DNA of 64,000 nt, taken from Enterocloster alcoholdehydrogenati. GTDB taxonomy: Bacteria > Bacillota > Clostridia > Lachnospirales > Lachnospiraceae. The stretch spans positions 62,001 through 126,000 of the forward strand of contig NZ_BLTJ01000004.1 in assembly GCF_013282095.1 (NCBI RefSeq). The letters are read 5' to 3'. This document shows, piece after piece, positions 33,987 through 43,240 of this stretch; within the stretch, counting starts at the first letter, position 1; every line of letters starts with the position of its first letter. Made by a program: the position numbers and the translations under genes. The notes below the pieces were generated by a model. That model saw nothing but the letters and a program-made list of their open reading frames with translations. It had not been told where the DNA came from and searched no databases.

Positions 33987-34718
33987 TTATTCTGCCTTGA
34001 TGGTTTCCATCTCTGTGCTCTCTGTAAGGGATTCGGTCGGACTGGCAGCTTCCGTCCCTTCTTCGGGCTGAGGAAGTACAGCCACGCGGTTTACTTCCAT
34101 ATAGGTTCCCGGCATGGAACGGGTCATGTTCTGTGTATGGCTTACCACACAGAGATCTCCTTCCTGAACCGTTGTATTGCCAAGACTGTCTTTGTTTACC
34201 ATGAACTGAGAACCGTCAGCCCGTTCAAAGAGTACGCTGTCCTCATCTATGGCCTTCACTGTGCCGATGGAATCCTGATAGGGATCATCCATGGTACGGA
34301 TGGAATATACCTGGGGAAGCTGCCCCGGCAGAGACATGGTCATAACCATGGAATGACTGATGACATAGGTTTCTCCGTCCTTTAATTCCTCGGGCATAAC
34401 GGTAAAATCGCTGAGAATGCAGATGAAATCGCCAAGGGTGTCATTGTGGAATACCAGCTTTCCCTCATCAGCAAACTCGCTGTCCTTGACATAGACGGCT
34501 TCGGTCCGAACCACATCCTCCGCCTCAGCTTCTGTCTCGCCGGCTGCTGTTTCCGGCGCCTTTGTGCTTTCTTCTGTCTGCACTTGTTCTGTTGCGGGGG
34601 ACTCTGTTTCTGTCTGAGAGGAAACCAAAGAGCTGGTCTGAGGGCTGGTACATCCGTTTAACAATACGGTTGCTGTGACTGCTGCCATAGCTGCTGCTGT
34701 TATAAATCTCTTTTTCAT
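33987..34718 (-). CDS. Secreted lipoprotein, unknown function
   Basis: A 243-residue lipoprotein: MKKRFITAAAMAAVTATVLL followed by NGC (Cys23 in the lipobox LNGC). A Glu/Thr/Ser-rich linker (~27-70) leads into a two-part beta-rich domain. Both halves carry a similar pattern, ETYVISHSMVMTMSLPGQLP and CVVSHTQNMTRSMPGTYMEV, suggesting an internal duplication. It probably sits on the outer membrane surface. AAAGGAGAG precedes the ATG. I do not recognise the family. Confidence 0.7.
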   Translation of the reverse strand: MKKRFITAAAMAAVTATVLLNGCTSPQTSSLVSSQTETESPATEQVQTEESTKAPETAAGETEAEAEDVVRTEAVYVKDSEFADEGKLVFHNDTLGDFICILSDFTVMPEELKDGETYVISHSMVMTMSLPGQLPQVYSIRTMDDPYQDSIGTVKAIDEDSVLFERADGSQFMVNKDSLGNTTVQEGDLCVVSHTQNMTRSMPGTYMEVNRVAVLPQPEEGTEAASPTESLTESTEMETIKAE

Positions 34719-34792
34719 AATGAAACTCTCCTTTTATGAATCTGTTTACCTTTTTATATGATGCTGGGGCAAAAGATATTTTAACATATATG

Positions 34793-34821
34793 ATTATAAC
34801 GGATAGATATTACAAAACCAA
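34793..34821 (-). promoter_or_regulatory. Promoter of the lipoprotein gene
   Basis: Minus strand -35 TTGGTT (34816-34821), 17-bp spacer, -10 TATAAT (34793-34798), 74 bp before the start codon. The rest of 34822-35072 shows no gene; an extended -10 (TGATACAAT, ending 34948) on the plus strand may serve the glycosidase. Confidence 0.6.
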
Positions 34822-35072
34822 TTACTTTCTTTTGACTATTTTCTAATAATTTCTGACATTTTTGTTAAGATTGGGGGAAATGAGCGGGAAATGTGGATAT
34901 TTTTTCTGTAAATAGTTCTATCAGTCGGTTTCCATCCTGTGATACAATAATGCCATCAGAATCAGCGCCCCTCTCCCCAGGGCCTTCGTATCCTTTGCCG
35001 TAATAGGCCGGTGAAACTGTTCTTAGGTGAGAGCAGTGGGGAATATGGGGCGGCGCAAGCAGGAGGTTACAG

Positions 35073-37313
35073 ATGGAAGGAAAATGGACAAAAGAATCAA
35101 AGGACGGATATGTCATTATTCATAATCCGGGCGGAAAGGATCTGGGGCTGGCTAAAGATACCAGGGTCCAGCTGATCACGGAGGACGGGCTGGCATTTAA
35201 GGATTTTTTGGGAACGGGTAAGCTGGCGCCCTATGAGGACTGGAGACTTCCCGCAAAGGAACGGGCAAAGGACCTGGCAGCCAGGCTTTCCATAGAGGAG
35301 ATTGCGGGGCTTATGCTTTACAGCGCCCATCAGGTGATTCCTGCCTGCGGGCCTCAGGCAGAGACCTTTGGGGGAACCTATCATGGAAAGAAATTCATGG
35401 AGAGCGGTGCTAAAAGCTGGGATCTGACGGATCAGCAGAGGGAATTTCTTCTGAAAGATAAGGTGCGCCATGTGCTGATCCTGGAATTAAAGGATACGGA
35501 GACCGCGGTGCGCTGGAATAATAATCTTCAGGCTTTGGCGGAAAATGACGGCTTTGGCATCCCGGCCAATAACAGCTCAGATCCCCGCCACAGCGTAGGA
35601 TCTACGGCGGAATATATTGCACAGACGGGGGAGCCTATTTCAAAATGGGCCAATGGAATCGGGCTTACAGCGGCCTTTGATCCAGAGCAGGTAAAGACCT
35701 TCGGGCAGATCGCCTCTAGGGAATACCGCGCCCTGGGAATTACCACGGCCCTGTCTCCCCAGATCGACCTTGCTACGGAACCGAGATGGATGCGATTTGC
35801 GGATACCTTTGGAGAGGACACAGAGCTGACGGCGGAAATGGCCAGGGCATACTGCGACGGTTTCCAGACAACTCCGGGAAGCGAGGATGGATGGGGAGAA
35901 GAAAGTGTTCATACCATGGTAAAGCATTTTCCCGGCGGCGGTCCCTGCGAAGGAGGAAGAGACGCCCATTACGCTTATGGAAAATACGCGGTATATCCGG
36001 GGGAGAATTTTAAGGAGCATCTAAAGCCATTTACGAAAGGGGCCTTTGACTTAAAAGATGGAACGGGCAGTGCAAGCGCGGTGATGCCTTACTATACCGT
36101 TTCCTGGAATCAGGATAAAAAGAACGGGGAAAATGTGGGAAATTCCTACAACCGGTATCTGATCCAGGATCTTTTGCGGGAGGAACTGGGCTATGACGGT
36201 GTAGTATGCACGGATTGGGGCATTACCCGCGATATGGGGCCAAAGGAAGAGACGTTTTCCGGAAAATGCTGGGGCGTGGAGGGCCTGGATGAGGCTGGAC
36301 GCCATTTAAAGGCACTGGAAGCAGGCGTGGATCAGTTTGGCGGAAATAACGATGCAGAGCCTTTGCTGACAGCTTATGAGCGAGGCTGTCAGATCTATGG
36401 TGAGGAGGCTATGCGGGCCAGACTGGAGCGGTCTGCCGTGCGCCTTTTAACCAATATTTTCCGAGTGGGCCTTTTTGAAAATCCGTATCTGGATCTGAAG
36501 GCCTCCCTGGAGACCGTGGGAAACCCGGAGTATGTGAAAAAGGGCTTTGAATCTCAGTTAAGAAGCATTACCCTCCTGAAAAACCGTGGAAATGTTCTTC
36601 CGCTGAAACAAAAGGCGAAGGTTTATATTCCGAACCGTCATATCCGGCCCTATTATGATTTTATGAGCCACAGGACAGAGGACTGCTTTATGATTCCGGC
36701 GGGAAAGGAGGCCGCAAAAGAGTATTTTACAGTGGTGGATACGCCCCAGGAGGCAGATGCGGCCTTGTGTTTTATCGAGTCACCCATTTCTCAGGGATAT
36801 AGCCCGGAGGATCGGGCGGCGGGCGGGAACGGCTATGTGCCGGTGACTCTTCAGTACCGCCCCTATCAGGCAGAATATGCCAGAGAGATAAGCATAGCGG
36901 GCGGCGATCCGCTGGAGGAGTCTGCAAACCGCAGCTACCGCGGCAAGTGGAATACGGCTGCCAATGAGGAGGATCTGGATATGGTAGTTCGGATGCGGGA
37001 AATAATGGGAGAAAAGCCGGTGGTTGTGTCGGTATCCATGAAAAATCCCATGGTCATGGCAGAACTTGAGCCTTTAGCTGACGCTGTTTTGGCGGACTAC
37101 GGCGTCAATCCCAGGGCCGTCTGCCAGGTGGCCTGCGGTGAGTTTGCGCCCCAGGGCCGTCTGCCCCTTCAACTCCCCGCAGATATGAAGACGGTAGAGG
37201 AGCAGAAGGAGGATGTGGCCTTTGATATGAAATGCTACAAAGACAGCGAAGGCCATGTGTATGACTTTGGATTCGGGATGGATTTTAGTGGGGTGATAGA
37301 GAAACGCTCCTGA
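35073..37313 (+). CDS. Glycoside hydrolase family 3 protein (beta-glycosidase-like), copy 1
   Basis: A 746-residue intracellular GH3 enzyme (no signal peptide) that should remove beta-linked sugars from oligosaccharide ends. ALSPQIDLATEPRW and TMVKHFPGGGPCEGGRD mark the barrel domain; the nucleophile is probably Asp381 in VVCTDWGIT. The alpha/beta sandwich follows, with RSITLLKNRGNVLPL. The C-terminal fibronectin-like domain of many GH3 enzymes is missing; the protein ends soon after the sandwich domain. AGGAGG lies seven bases upstream. A second, diverged copy is at 46222. Exact substrate unknown. Confidence 0.88.
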   Translation: MEGKWTKESKDGYVIIHNPGGKDLGLAKDTRVQLITEDGLAFKDFLGTGKLAPYEDWRLPAKERAKDLAARLSIEEIAGLMLYSAHQVIPACGPQAETFGGTYHGKKFMESGAKSWDLTDQQREFLLKDKVRHVLILELKDTETAVRWNNNLQALAENDGFGIPANNSSDPRHSVGSTAEYIAQTGEPISKWANGIGLTAAFDPEQVKTFGQIASREYRALGITTALSPQIDLATEPRWMRFADTFGEDTELTAEMARAYCDGFQTTPGSEDGWGEESVHTMVKHFPGGGPCEGGRDAHYAYGKYAVYPGENFKEHLKPFTKGAFDLKDGTGSASAVMPYYTVSWNQDKKNGENVGNSYNRYLIQDLLREELGYDGVVCTDWGITRDMGPKEETFSGKCWGVEGLDEAGRHLKALEAGVDQFGGNNDAEPLLTAYERGCQIYGEEAMRARLERSAVRLLTNIFRVGLFENPYLDLKASLETVGNPEYVKKGFESQLRSITLLKNRGNVLPLKQKAKVYIPNRHIRPYYDFMSHRTEDCFMIPAGKEAAKEYFTVVDTPQEADAALCFIESPISQGYSPEDRAAGGNGYVPVTLQYRPYQAEYAREISIAGGDPLEESANRSYRGKWNTAANEEDLDMVVRMREIMGEKPVVVSVSMKNPMVMAELEPLADAVLADYGVNPRAVCQVACGEFAPQGRLPLQLPADMKTVEEQKEDVAFDMKCYKDSEGHVYDFGFGMDFSGVIEKRS

Positions 37314-37342
37314 GCGAATGAATAGAATATGTTTGTCTGGAG

Positions 37343-37374
37343 ACTGCCTGTAAAACTTCGCAGGCAGTTTTTTT
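37343..37374 (+). terminator. Terminator of GH3 copy 1
   Basis: ACTGCCTG/CAGGCAGT, 8-bp stem with a 10-base loop, followed by seven T. Confidence 0.85.
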
Positions 37375-37459
37375 GCAGGGATAACTGCTGTTTCTGATGT
37401 ATTTTCCGGCAGAACAAGGCTGTGACCTGGCAGATGTTTTATATATGACTGCACGCTCC

Positions 37460-37488
37460 TTTACAGCCAGAACCATTTATTATATAAT
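37460..37488 (+). promoter_or_regulatory. Promoter of yccF
   Basis: -35 TTTACA (37460-37465), 17-bp spacer, -10 TATAAT (37483-37488), a near-consensus site about 85 bp upstream of the gene. Confidence 0.7.
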
Positions 37489-37571
37489 CACCTTACAGGG
37501 CAGTTGGGACGTGTGTCCCTTTTGCTGCTGACGGCAGAATGAAAATGAATATGGAGGAAGGAGTAAAACGT

Positions 37572-37931
37572 ATGGGATGTCTTGGAAACGCAGTCTGGTT
37601 TATCTTCGGAGGCGCAGTCAGCGGTCTGAGCTGGTGTCTGGCAGGCTGTCTGTGGTGCGTTACGGTGGTGGGAATCCCCATAGGATTACAGTGCTTTAAG
37701 CTGGCGTCCTTAAGCTTTTTTCCCTTTGGAAAGGAAGTGATCTACGGCGGAGGCGCCGGGTCGTTTCTGTTAAATATCATCTGGCTTTTGGTGTCAGGGC
37801 TGCCTCTGGCTGCGGAGCATCTGTGCCTGGGGCTTTTCCTGTGTGTGACGGTGGTAGGAATCCCCTTTGGACTCCAGCAGTTTAAACTGGCAAAGCTGGC
37901 GCTGATGCCGTTTGGAGCAGAGGTATGCTGA
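37572..37931 (+). CDS. yccF: YccF-family (DUF307) membrane protein
   Basis: A 119-residue membrane protein made of two tandem YccF repeats, each with the motif CVTVVGIPIGLQCFKLASLS or CVTVVGIPFGLQQFKLAKLA and ending in PFG. About four helices are predicted. The function of the family is unknown, with suggested links to envelope ion balance. ATG at 37572 begins the conserved MGCLGNAVWFIFGG; GGAGGAAGGAG lies upstream. The oligoendopeptidase gene follows after 41 bp. Confidence 0.85.
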   Translation: MGCLGNAVWFIFGGAVSGLSWCLAGCLWCVTVVGIPIGLQCFKLASLSFFPFGKEVIYGGGAGSFLLNIIWLLVSGLPLAAEHLCLGLFLCVTVVGIPFGLQQFKLAKLALMPFGAEVC

Positions 37932-37972
37932 CCCGTGAGGGAAGGATAGAATAAAAAAGGAGCAGGCTTTAT

Positions 37973-39778
37973 ATGACGAAAAAGCGATATGAAATACCCA
38001 TGGAAGATACATGGAAACTGGAGGATATGGTGGCAGACCGTGAAACCTGGGAGCAGCTTTATAAGGAGGCTGTAAAGGAGGCGGAGCGCTATGAGGAATT
38101 TAAGGGAAAATTGGCAGAGTCGGCAGATGTGCTGTACGAAGCGCTGAAGTTTGACGACACTTTTTCTGAGAAGATTGAGCGCCTGTATGTATACGCCAGG
38201 ATGCGGTCTGATGAGGATACGGCAGACCAGGAGTACCAGGATATGTTTTCAAGGGCTCAGAGTCTGTCTTTTCGGGCCGGGGAGCTGTCGGCTTTTATGA
38301 TACCGGAGATTTTAGGGATGCCTGACGGTCAGCTGGCTTTGTATTGCAGATCGGAAAACGGTATTTCCCACTACAGACGCCTTCTGGAGCAGCTGGCAAA
38401 GAGAAAGGCCCATACTTTATCCCATGAGATGGAAGGGCTGCTGGCGCGTTCTAAAGAAGCCACTCAGGGCGGTGCTCAGATATTTCGTATGTTTAACAAT
38501 GCAGACGTACGTTTTCCATCCATTACAGGAAGTGACGGCAGAGAGCTTCCTGTGACTCATGGTTCCTTTATTTCCCTTATGGAGAACCCGGAGCGAAAGA
38601 TCCGTAAATCGGCTTTTGAAAGCCTGTATGGTGTATACAAGCAGTATTCCAATACACTGGTGGCAGCATTTGCAGCCAATGTAAAGCAGGCTGTTTTTTA
38701 TGCCAGAGCCAGAAAATATGATTCCAGCCGTTCCTATTATCTTAACTCCAATGAGGTGCCGGAGGAGGTGTATGACCGGCTCACTGCTTCCGTGAGAAAG
38801 GGGCTGCCAAAGCTTCACCGCTATATTTCTCTGCGCAAAAGACTTCTTAAAACGGATGATCTTCATATGTATGATCTCTATGTGCCCCTGGTGGCAGAGG
38901 CAGACCGGCCGTTTTCCTTTCAGGAGGCAAAGGAGATGGTAAAAGAGGGACTGGCGCCTCTGGGGGAGGAGTACCGGGCGCTGCTAAAAAAGGGCTTTGA
39001 CGGCCGCTGGATCGATGTGTATGAGAATGAGGGTAAGCGGAGCGGAGCTTATTCCTGGGGAGTTTATGGCTGTCATCCCTATGTGCTGTTAAATTTCCAG
39101 GGAACCTTAAAGGATGTTTTTACGCTGGCTCATGAGATGGGCCATGCCATCCATACATGGTATTCCAATGAGGCCCAGCCTTATACGTATGCCGGCTACA
39201 GGATCTTTGTGGCTGAGGTGGCGTCTACCTGCAACGAGGCGCTTTTAATCCGTCATCTGTTAGAAACCAGCAAAGACAGGAAGGAGCGGGCTTATCTGCT
39301 GAACCATTTTCTGGAAAGCTTTCGTACCACGCTGTTCCGCCAGACCATGTTTGCGGAATTTGAGCAGAAGGCTCATGAGATGGAGGCGGCGGGAGAGAGC
39401 CTGACGGCCCGGAGTCTGTGCGGGATCTATGCGCAGTTAAACAGGGACTATTTCGGTCCGGATATGGAGGTGGATGAAGAGATCGGATATGAATGGGAGC
39501 GGATTCCCCATTTCTATACGCCTTTTTATGTATATCAGTATGCTACCGGATTTTCCGCGGCAATCGCCATCAGCCGCAGGATCATGGCCGGGGAGCCGGG
39601 GACTCTGGAAGGCTACAGAAGCTTTTTAGGAGGCGGTTGCTCTATGGAGCCAGTGGAGCTTTTAAAACTCTGCGGCGTAGATATGTCTGAAAGCGGGCCC
39701 GTAGATGAGGCGCTGGAATTCTTCGGGGAGCTTTTGGATGAATTTGAGAGATGCATGAGGGAGGAGACCGGGGTATAA
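37973..39778 (+). CDS. pepF: Oligoendopeptidase F (M3 family)
   Basis: A 601-residue cytoplasmic zinc endopeptidase that cuts short peptides. The active site TLAHEMGHAIH has His387, Glu388 and His391, and the third ligand is the Glu in FVAEVASTCNEAL. The N-terminal domain begins MEDTWKLEDMV, typical of PepF. Length is normal. AAAGGAG lies upstream. A more distant M3 peptidase is at 48692; each follows a GH3 gene. Confidence 0.95.
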   Translation: MTKKRYEIPMEDTWKLEDMVADRETWEQLYKEAVKEAERYEEFKGKLAESADVLYEALKFDDTFSEKIERLYVYARMRSDEDTADQEYQDMFSRAQSLSFRAGELSAFMIPEILGMPDGQLALYCRSENGISHYRRLLEQLAKRKAHTLSHEMEGLLARSKEATQGGAQIFRMFNNADVRFPSITGSDGRELPVTHGSFISLMENPERKIRKSAFESLYGVYKQYSNTLVAAFAANVKQAVFYARARKYDSSRSYYLNSNEVPEEVYDRLTASVRKGLPKLHRYISLRKRLLKTDDLHMYDLYVPLVAEADRPFSFQEAKEMVKEGLAPLGEEYRALLKKGFDGRWIDVYENEGKRSGAYSWGVYGCHPYVLLNFQGTLKDVFTLAHEMGHAIHTWYSNEAQPYTYAGYRIFVAEVASTCNEALLIRHLLETSKDRKERAYLLNHFLESFRTTLFRQTMFAEFEQKAHEMEAAGESLTARSLCGIYAQLNRDYFGPDMEVDEEIGYEWERIPHFYTPFYVYQYATGFSAAIAISRRIMAGEPGTLEGYRSFLGGGCSMEPVELLKLCGVDMSESGPVDEALEFFGELLDEFERCMREETGV

Positions 39779-39882
39779 ACGGCTGTTTCGGGGAATACTG
39801 GAGGATACATTAAGAACCTTTGCAGGATAACCGGTGTAATCCGGCTGAGAGCTAAGGTACAGCACAAAGGAGGGGGATTGTC

Positions 39883-41247
39883 ATAGAGAAAACGGGAACG
39901 GAAACAAAGAAGCAGAACAGGGATCTGACAACAGGAGAGCCGGGCATCCGCCTGCTTTTCTTTGCGCTGCCTCTGATCCTTGGAAATCTGTTTCAGCAGT
40001 TTTACAATATGGCGGATTCCATGATTGTTGGAAATTTTCTGGGAGAGGAAGCCCTGGCGGCAGTGGGCGCTTCTTATGCCCTGACAAATGTGTTTATCAT
40101 GATCGCCATTGGCGGCGGAAACGGCGCGTCGGTGCTGACCTCCCAGTATCTGGGAGCCAGAGATTATGCCAGAATGAAAACCTCGGTGTTTACTGCCCTG
40201 ATCAGTTTCATTACGGTGAGTCTGATCCTGGGCGGTGTGGGATATTATTTTAACGGCACGATCTTAAGAGCTCTGCAGACCCCAGACAATATCATGGCTC
40301 AGGCAGAGCTTTATCTGGGGATCTATTTTCTTGGGATGCCCTTTCTTTTTATGTACAATGTGCTGGCCGCTGTTTTTAACGCGCTGGGAGATTCTAAAAC
40401 GCCGCTGTATCTTCTGGTCTTTTCCTCTATTTTGAATGTAGTTCTGGATATTTTTTCCATTACTGTGCTTGGGATGGGAGTAGATGGGGCAGCGGTTGCA
40501 ACGGTATTTTCACAGGGAGTATCCGCTGTGATTTCCTTTGGACTTCTGATCCGCAAATTAAAAACGTATCCGTCAGGGGCTGTGAAACGGTATGACAGTG
40601 GGATGCTGGCAGGAGGAACGAGGATTGCGCTTCCCTCGATCCTTCAGCAGTCCATTGTATCCATCGGAATGCTGCTGGTACAGTCGGTAGTCAACGGCTT
40701 TGGTTCGGCTGTGCTGGCAGGCTACTCCGCAGGCAGCCGTATTGAGTCTATCTGCATTGTGCCTATGATAGCGACGGGAAATGCGGTAGCCACCTTTACT
40801 GCTCAGAACATCGGTGCAGACAGGATTGACCGGGTAAAGAGAGGCTACCGGATCAGCTATGCAATTGTGGGGGCGTTTGCAGCGCTCATCGCTTTTGGCG
40901 TGGGAATCTGGAACGGAGAAATCATCGCTGCTTTTCTGGGAGGGGATACAGCATCGGAGGCTTTTGCCACAGGAACCGGGTATCTGTCCTTTATTGGCTG
41001 GTTCTTTGTATTTATCGGCTTAAAGGCCTGCACGGACGGTGTCCTAAGAGGCGCGGGGGACATGGCGGTATTTACGGCAGCAAACCTTATCAATCTGGGA
41101 ATCCGAGTAGCCGTGGCGTTTCTGCTGGCTCCGGTATGGGGCGTGGCAGCTGTGTGGTATGCAGTCCCCATGGGATGGACAGCCAATTATCTGATTTCCT
41201 TTGCCGGATATCTGTCAGGAAAATGGAGCCGCAGAAGGGTGATCTGA
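39883..41247 (+). CDS. MATE-family efflux protein with unusual start codon
   Basis: A ~454-residue multidrug/toxin extrusion transporter, twelve helices, Na+ or H+ antiport. N-terminal similarity is unbroken upstream of the first ATG (40009): RDLTTGEPGIRLLFFALPLI, then LGNLFQQFYNMADSMIVGNF. No ATG, GTG or TTG lies in frame between the upstream stop (39853) and 40009. The only well-placed candidate is ATA at 39883, nine bases after a perfect AAAGGAGG, so either a rare ATA start is used or the start has mutated from ATG. Initiation at 40009 would lose most of the first helix. Confidence 0.8.
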   Translation: MEKTGTETKKQNRDLTTGEPGIRLLFFALPLILGNLFQQFYNMADSMIVGNFLGEEALAAVGASYALTNVFIMIAIGGGNGASVLTSQYLGARDYARMKTSVFTALISFITVSLILGGVGYYFNGTILRALQTPDNIMAQAELYLGIYFLGMPFLFMYNVLAAVFNALGDSKTPLYLLVFSSILNVVLDIFSITVLGMGVDGAAVATVFSQGVSAVISFGLLIRKLKTYPSGAVKRYDSGMLAGGTRIALPSILQQSIVSIGMLLVQSVVNGFGSAVLAGYSAGSRIESICIVPMIATGNAVATFTAQNIGADRIDRVKRGYRISYAIVGAFAALIAFGVGIWNGEIIAAFLGGDTASEAFATGTGYLSFIGWFFVFIGLKACTDGVLRGAGDMAVFTAANLINLGIRVAVAFLLAPVWGVAAVWYAVPMGWTANYLISFAGYLSGKWSRRRVI

Positions 41248-41340
41248 AAGAAACATGAGAGGCTGTAAGATATGGAAGTAAGCGGGCCGCAGGAAGGCGC
41301 AGCCGGTTAAAAGAGAGAAAGTACACAGGAGGAAATATCC

Positions 41341-42030
41341 ATGTTGGGAACCATTGCGAATACGGGCGCTATTCTTATGGGAAGTATAGTTGGCAGCACC
41401 TTAAAGAAAGGAATCGGAGAGAAGTATAAAACGGTTATGATGGATTCCATGGGGCTGGCTGCCGCGGCTCTTGGCATCAATTCCATTACAGAGGCTATGC
41501 CCCAGTCAAGGTACCATGTGCTCTTTATTGTCAGCCTGGCCATTGGGGGACTGATCGGTACAAGACTGGATCTGGCTGCGGTTTTTGACCGCGCGGTGGG
41601 GAAGATATCCGGGGGATCAAATCTTTCCCAGGGACTGTCTGCTGCCATCCTTCTGTTTTGCGCAGGCACGCTTTCAATTTTAGGCCCTATGCAGAGCGCC
41701 CTTCAGGGAGATAACACCTACCTTTATACCAATGCGATTTTGGATGGAATCACATCAACGGTGCTCAGTTCTACCTTCGGTGTGGGAATCGCCATTGCAG
41801 CGGCAGTCCTGTTTTGCTGGCAGGGCAGTATCTATCTGTTAGCAAGCGTGATTGAGCCGTTTATCACCGATGCACTGATGAACGAGATCAGCCTGGTGGG
41901 CGGAATCCTGATTTTAAGCAGCGGACTGGGGATCCTTGGGATCAAGCAGATCCGTACCTTGAATCTTCTTCCAGCCCTTCTGGTGCCTCCCGCAGTGATC
42001 GCAGTTTTGACGGCAGCGGGAATGGGGTGA
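41341..42030 (+). CDS. DUF554 family membrane protein (YdfK-like)
   Basis: A 229-residue membrane protein with about seven helices. It opens MLGTIANTGAILMGSIVGST and continues LKKGIGEKYKTVMMDSMGLA, the typical start of DUF554, and has GLLLSSGLGILG-like text near the end (ILSSGLGILGIKQIRTLNLL). Function is unknown; transporter-like. ACAGGAGGAAA lies upstream. It follows the MATE gene by 93 bp on the same strand. Confidence 0.9.
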   Translation: MLGTIANTGAILMGSIVGSTLKKGIGEKYKTVMMDSMGLAAAALGINSITEAMPQSRYHVLFIVSLAIGGLIGTRLDLAAVFDRAVGKISGGSNLSQGLSAAILLFCAGTLSILGPMQSALQGDNTYLYTNAILDGITSTVLSSTFGVGIAIAAAVLFCWQGSIYLLASVIEPFITDALMNEISLVGGILILSSGLGILGIKQIRTLNLLPALLVPPAVIAVLTAAGMG

Positions 42031-42093
42031 AAGAGTCCATTTCTGCATAGTTGGACACATAGGAAACTTGGCGTCTGTTTCTGGGGAACGGAA

Positions 42094-43041
42094 ATGGTTC
42101 AGACCAGAGATGGGGAAAGGCTGGCTTCGGAAGTATATCTTCTCGCTGTAAAGAGCGCCCCGGCAGGCCAACAGCGCTGGCCCGCTGTTCTAATTCGTAC
42201 CCCTTACGGAAAGCGCCGGGGCGTGGAGGTATATTACCGCTTTGTACAGAGAGGATACGCGGTGGTGATCCAGGACGTCAGAGGACGGGAGGACAGCACA
42301 GGGGAATGGATGCCCCAGCACTATGAGATTGAGGATGGAGATGATACCTTAAACTGGATTGCGGCCCAGCCATGGAGTGACGGCACAGTGGGAATGACCG
42401 GAGGCTCCTATCTGGGCTATGTCCAGTGGGCAGCTGCCGGCTGCGGAAAGGGGAGTCTGCGCTTTGAGCCTTCTGCCGGTAAAGGCAGGGATTGCTATGT
42501 GTACGATCCCGAAAATCCGTCCGTCCATATCGTGGATATGTCGGAAAATGAGCTGGAGATACCAGAGGATTATACACGTATGGAGTGGCGGGAGGATATG
42601 CTTGCCTACACCACAGAGCCATTTACAAAGTCCTGTGTTATCACCGGTGAGCTGGCAGTCACTCTTTATATTTCCTGCGACTGCCCGGATACGGACTTTA
42701 TGGTGCGGATTACGGATGTGGATGAACAGGGGCGTTCCATCAAGCTGGCGGACGGTGTTTTAAGCGCAAAATACAGGAATGGATTTGAAAAGGCGGAGTA
42801 TCTGGAACCGGATGGGATTTATGAGATTACCATCCGAACTACCAAGATATCAAACGCCTTCCTTCCCGGCCACAGGCTGCGCCTGACAGTCACCTCCAGC
42901 GGCAAAAATTTCATCTTCCCCAACAGCAATACCAGAGACGGCTTTGACAGTGCTTTCGTCCAAAAGGCGCATATTACCGTGCACAGAGGTCCAAAGACCC
43001 CTTCAAGGGCTGTGATGAAAAGAGAGAATACCAGGGACTGA
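42094..43041 (+). pseudogene. CocE/NonD-type hydrolase with internal deletion
   Basis: A 315-residue frame, whereas CocE/X-Pro dipeptidyl-peptidase relatives are ~550-600. The first ~115 residues match the hydrolase domain up to the serine elbow GMTGGSYLGYVQW. From ~130 it jumps to the C-terminal jelly-roll (CYVYDPENPSVHIVD, EDMLAYTTEPFTKSCVITG, TDFMVRITDVDEQGRSIKLA, LPGHRLRLTVTSS). The segment holding the catalytic Asp and His is missing. The deletion kept the frame, so a protein could be made, but it should lack hydrolase activity. Confidence 0.7.
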
Positions 43042-43240
43042 GGGCGAAGGCGCTGCAGCAGTCTCGGATTCTGAAATGAGTGTACAAAAACGGTATCCCT
43101 GAGAAATGTGAAAACTCAGCCGGATGCCGTTTTCCTTTTTTCAAAGCTGTATTTTCCAGGAAAATGGGTACTGTTCAGACCGCAAAAACTATGATAAAAT
43201 GATAAACAATCAACACATCACAAGACAAGAGGAGGACGTT

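Noticed and set aside
39800-39870. Possible TPP riboswitch before the MATE gene (GCTGAGA-like text)
   Set aside because: The order of the conserved boxes is wrong and the pyrimidine-sensing half is absent, and MATE genes of this type are not usual TPP targets.
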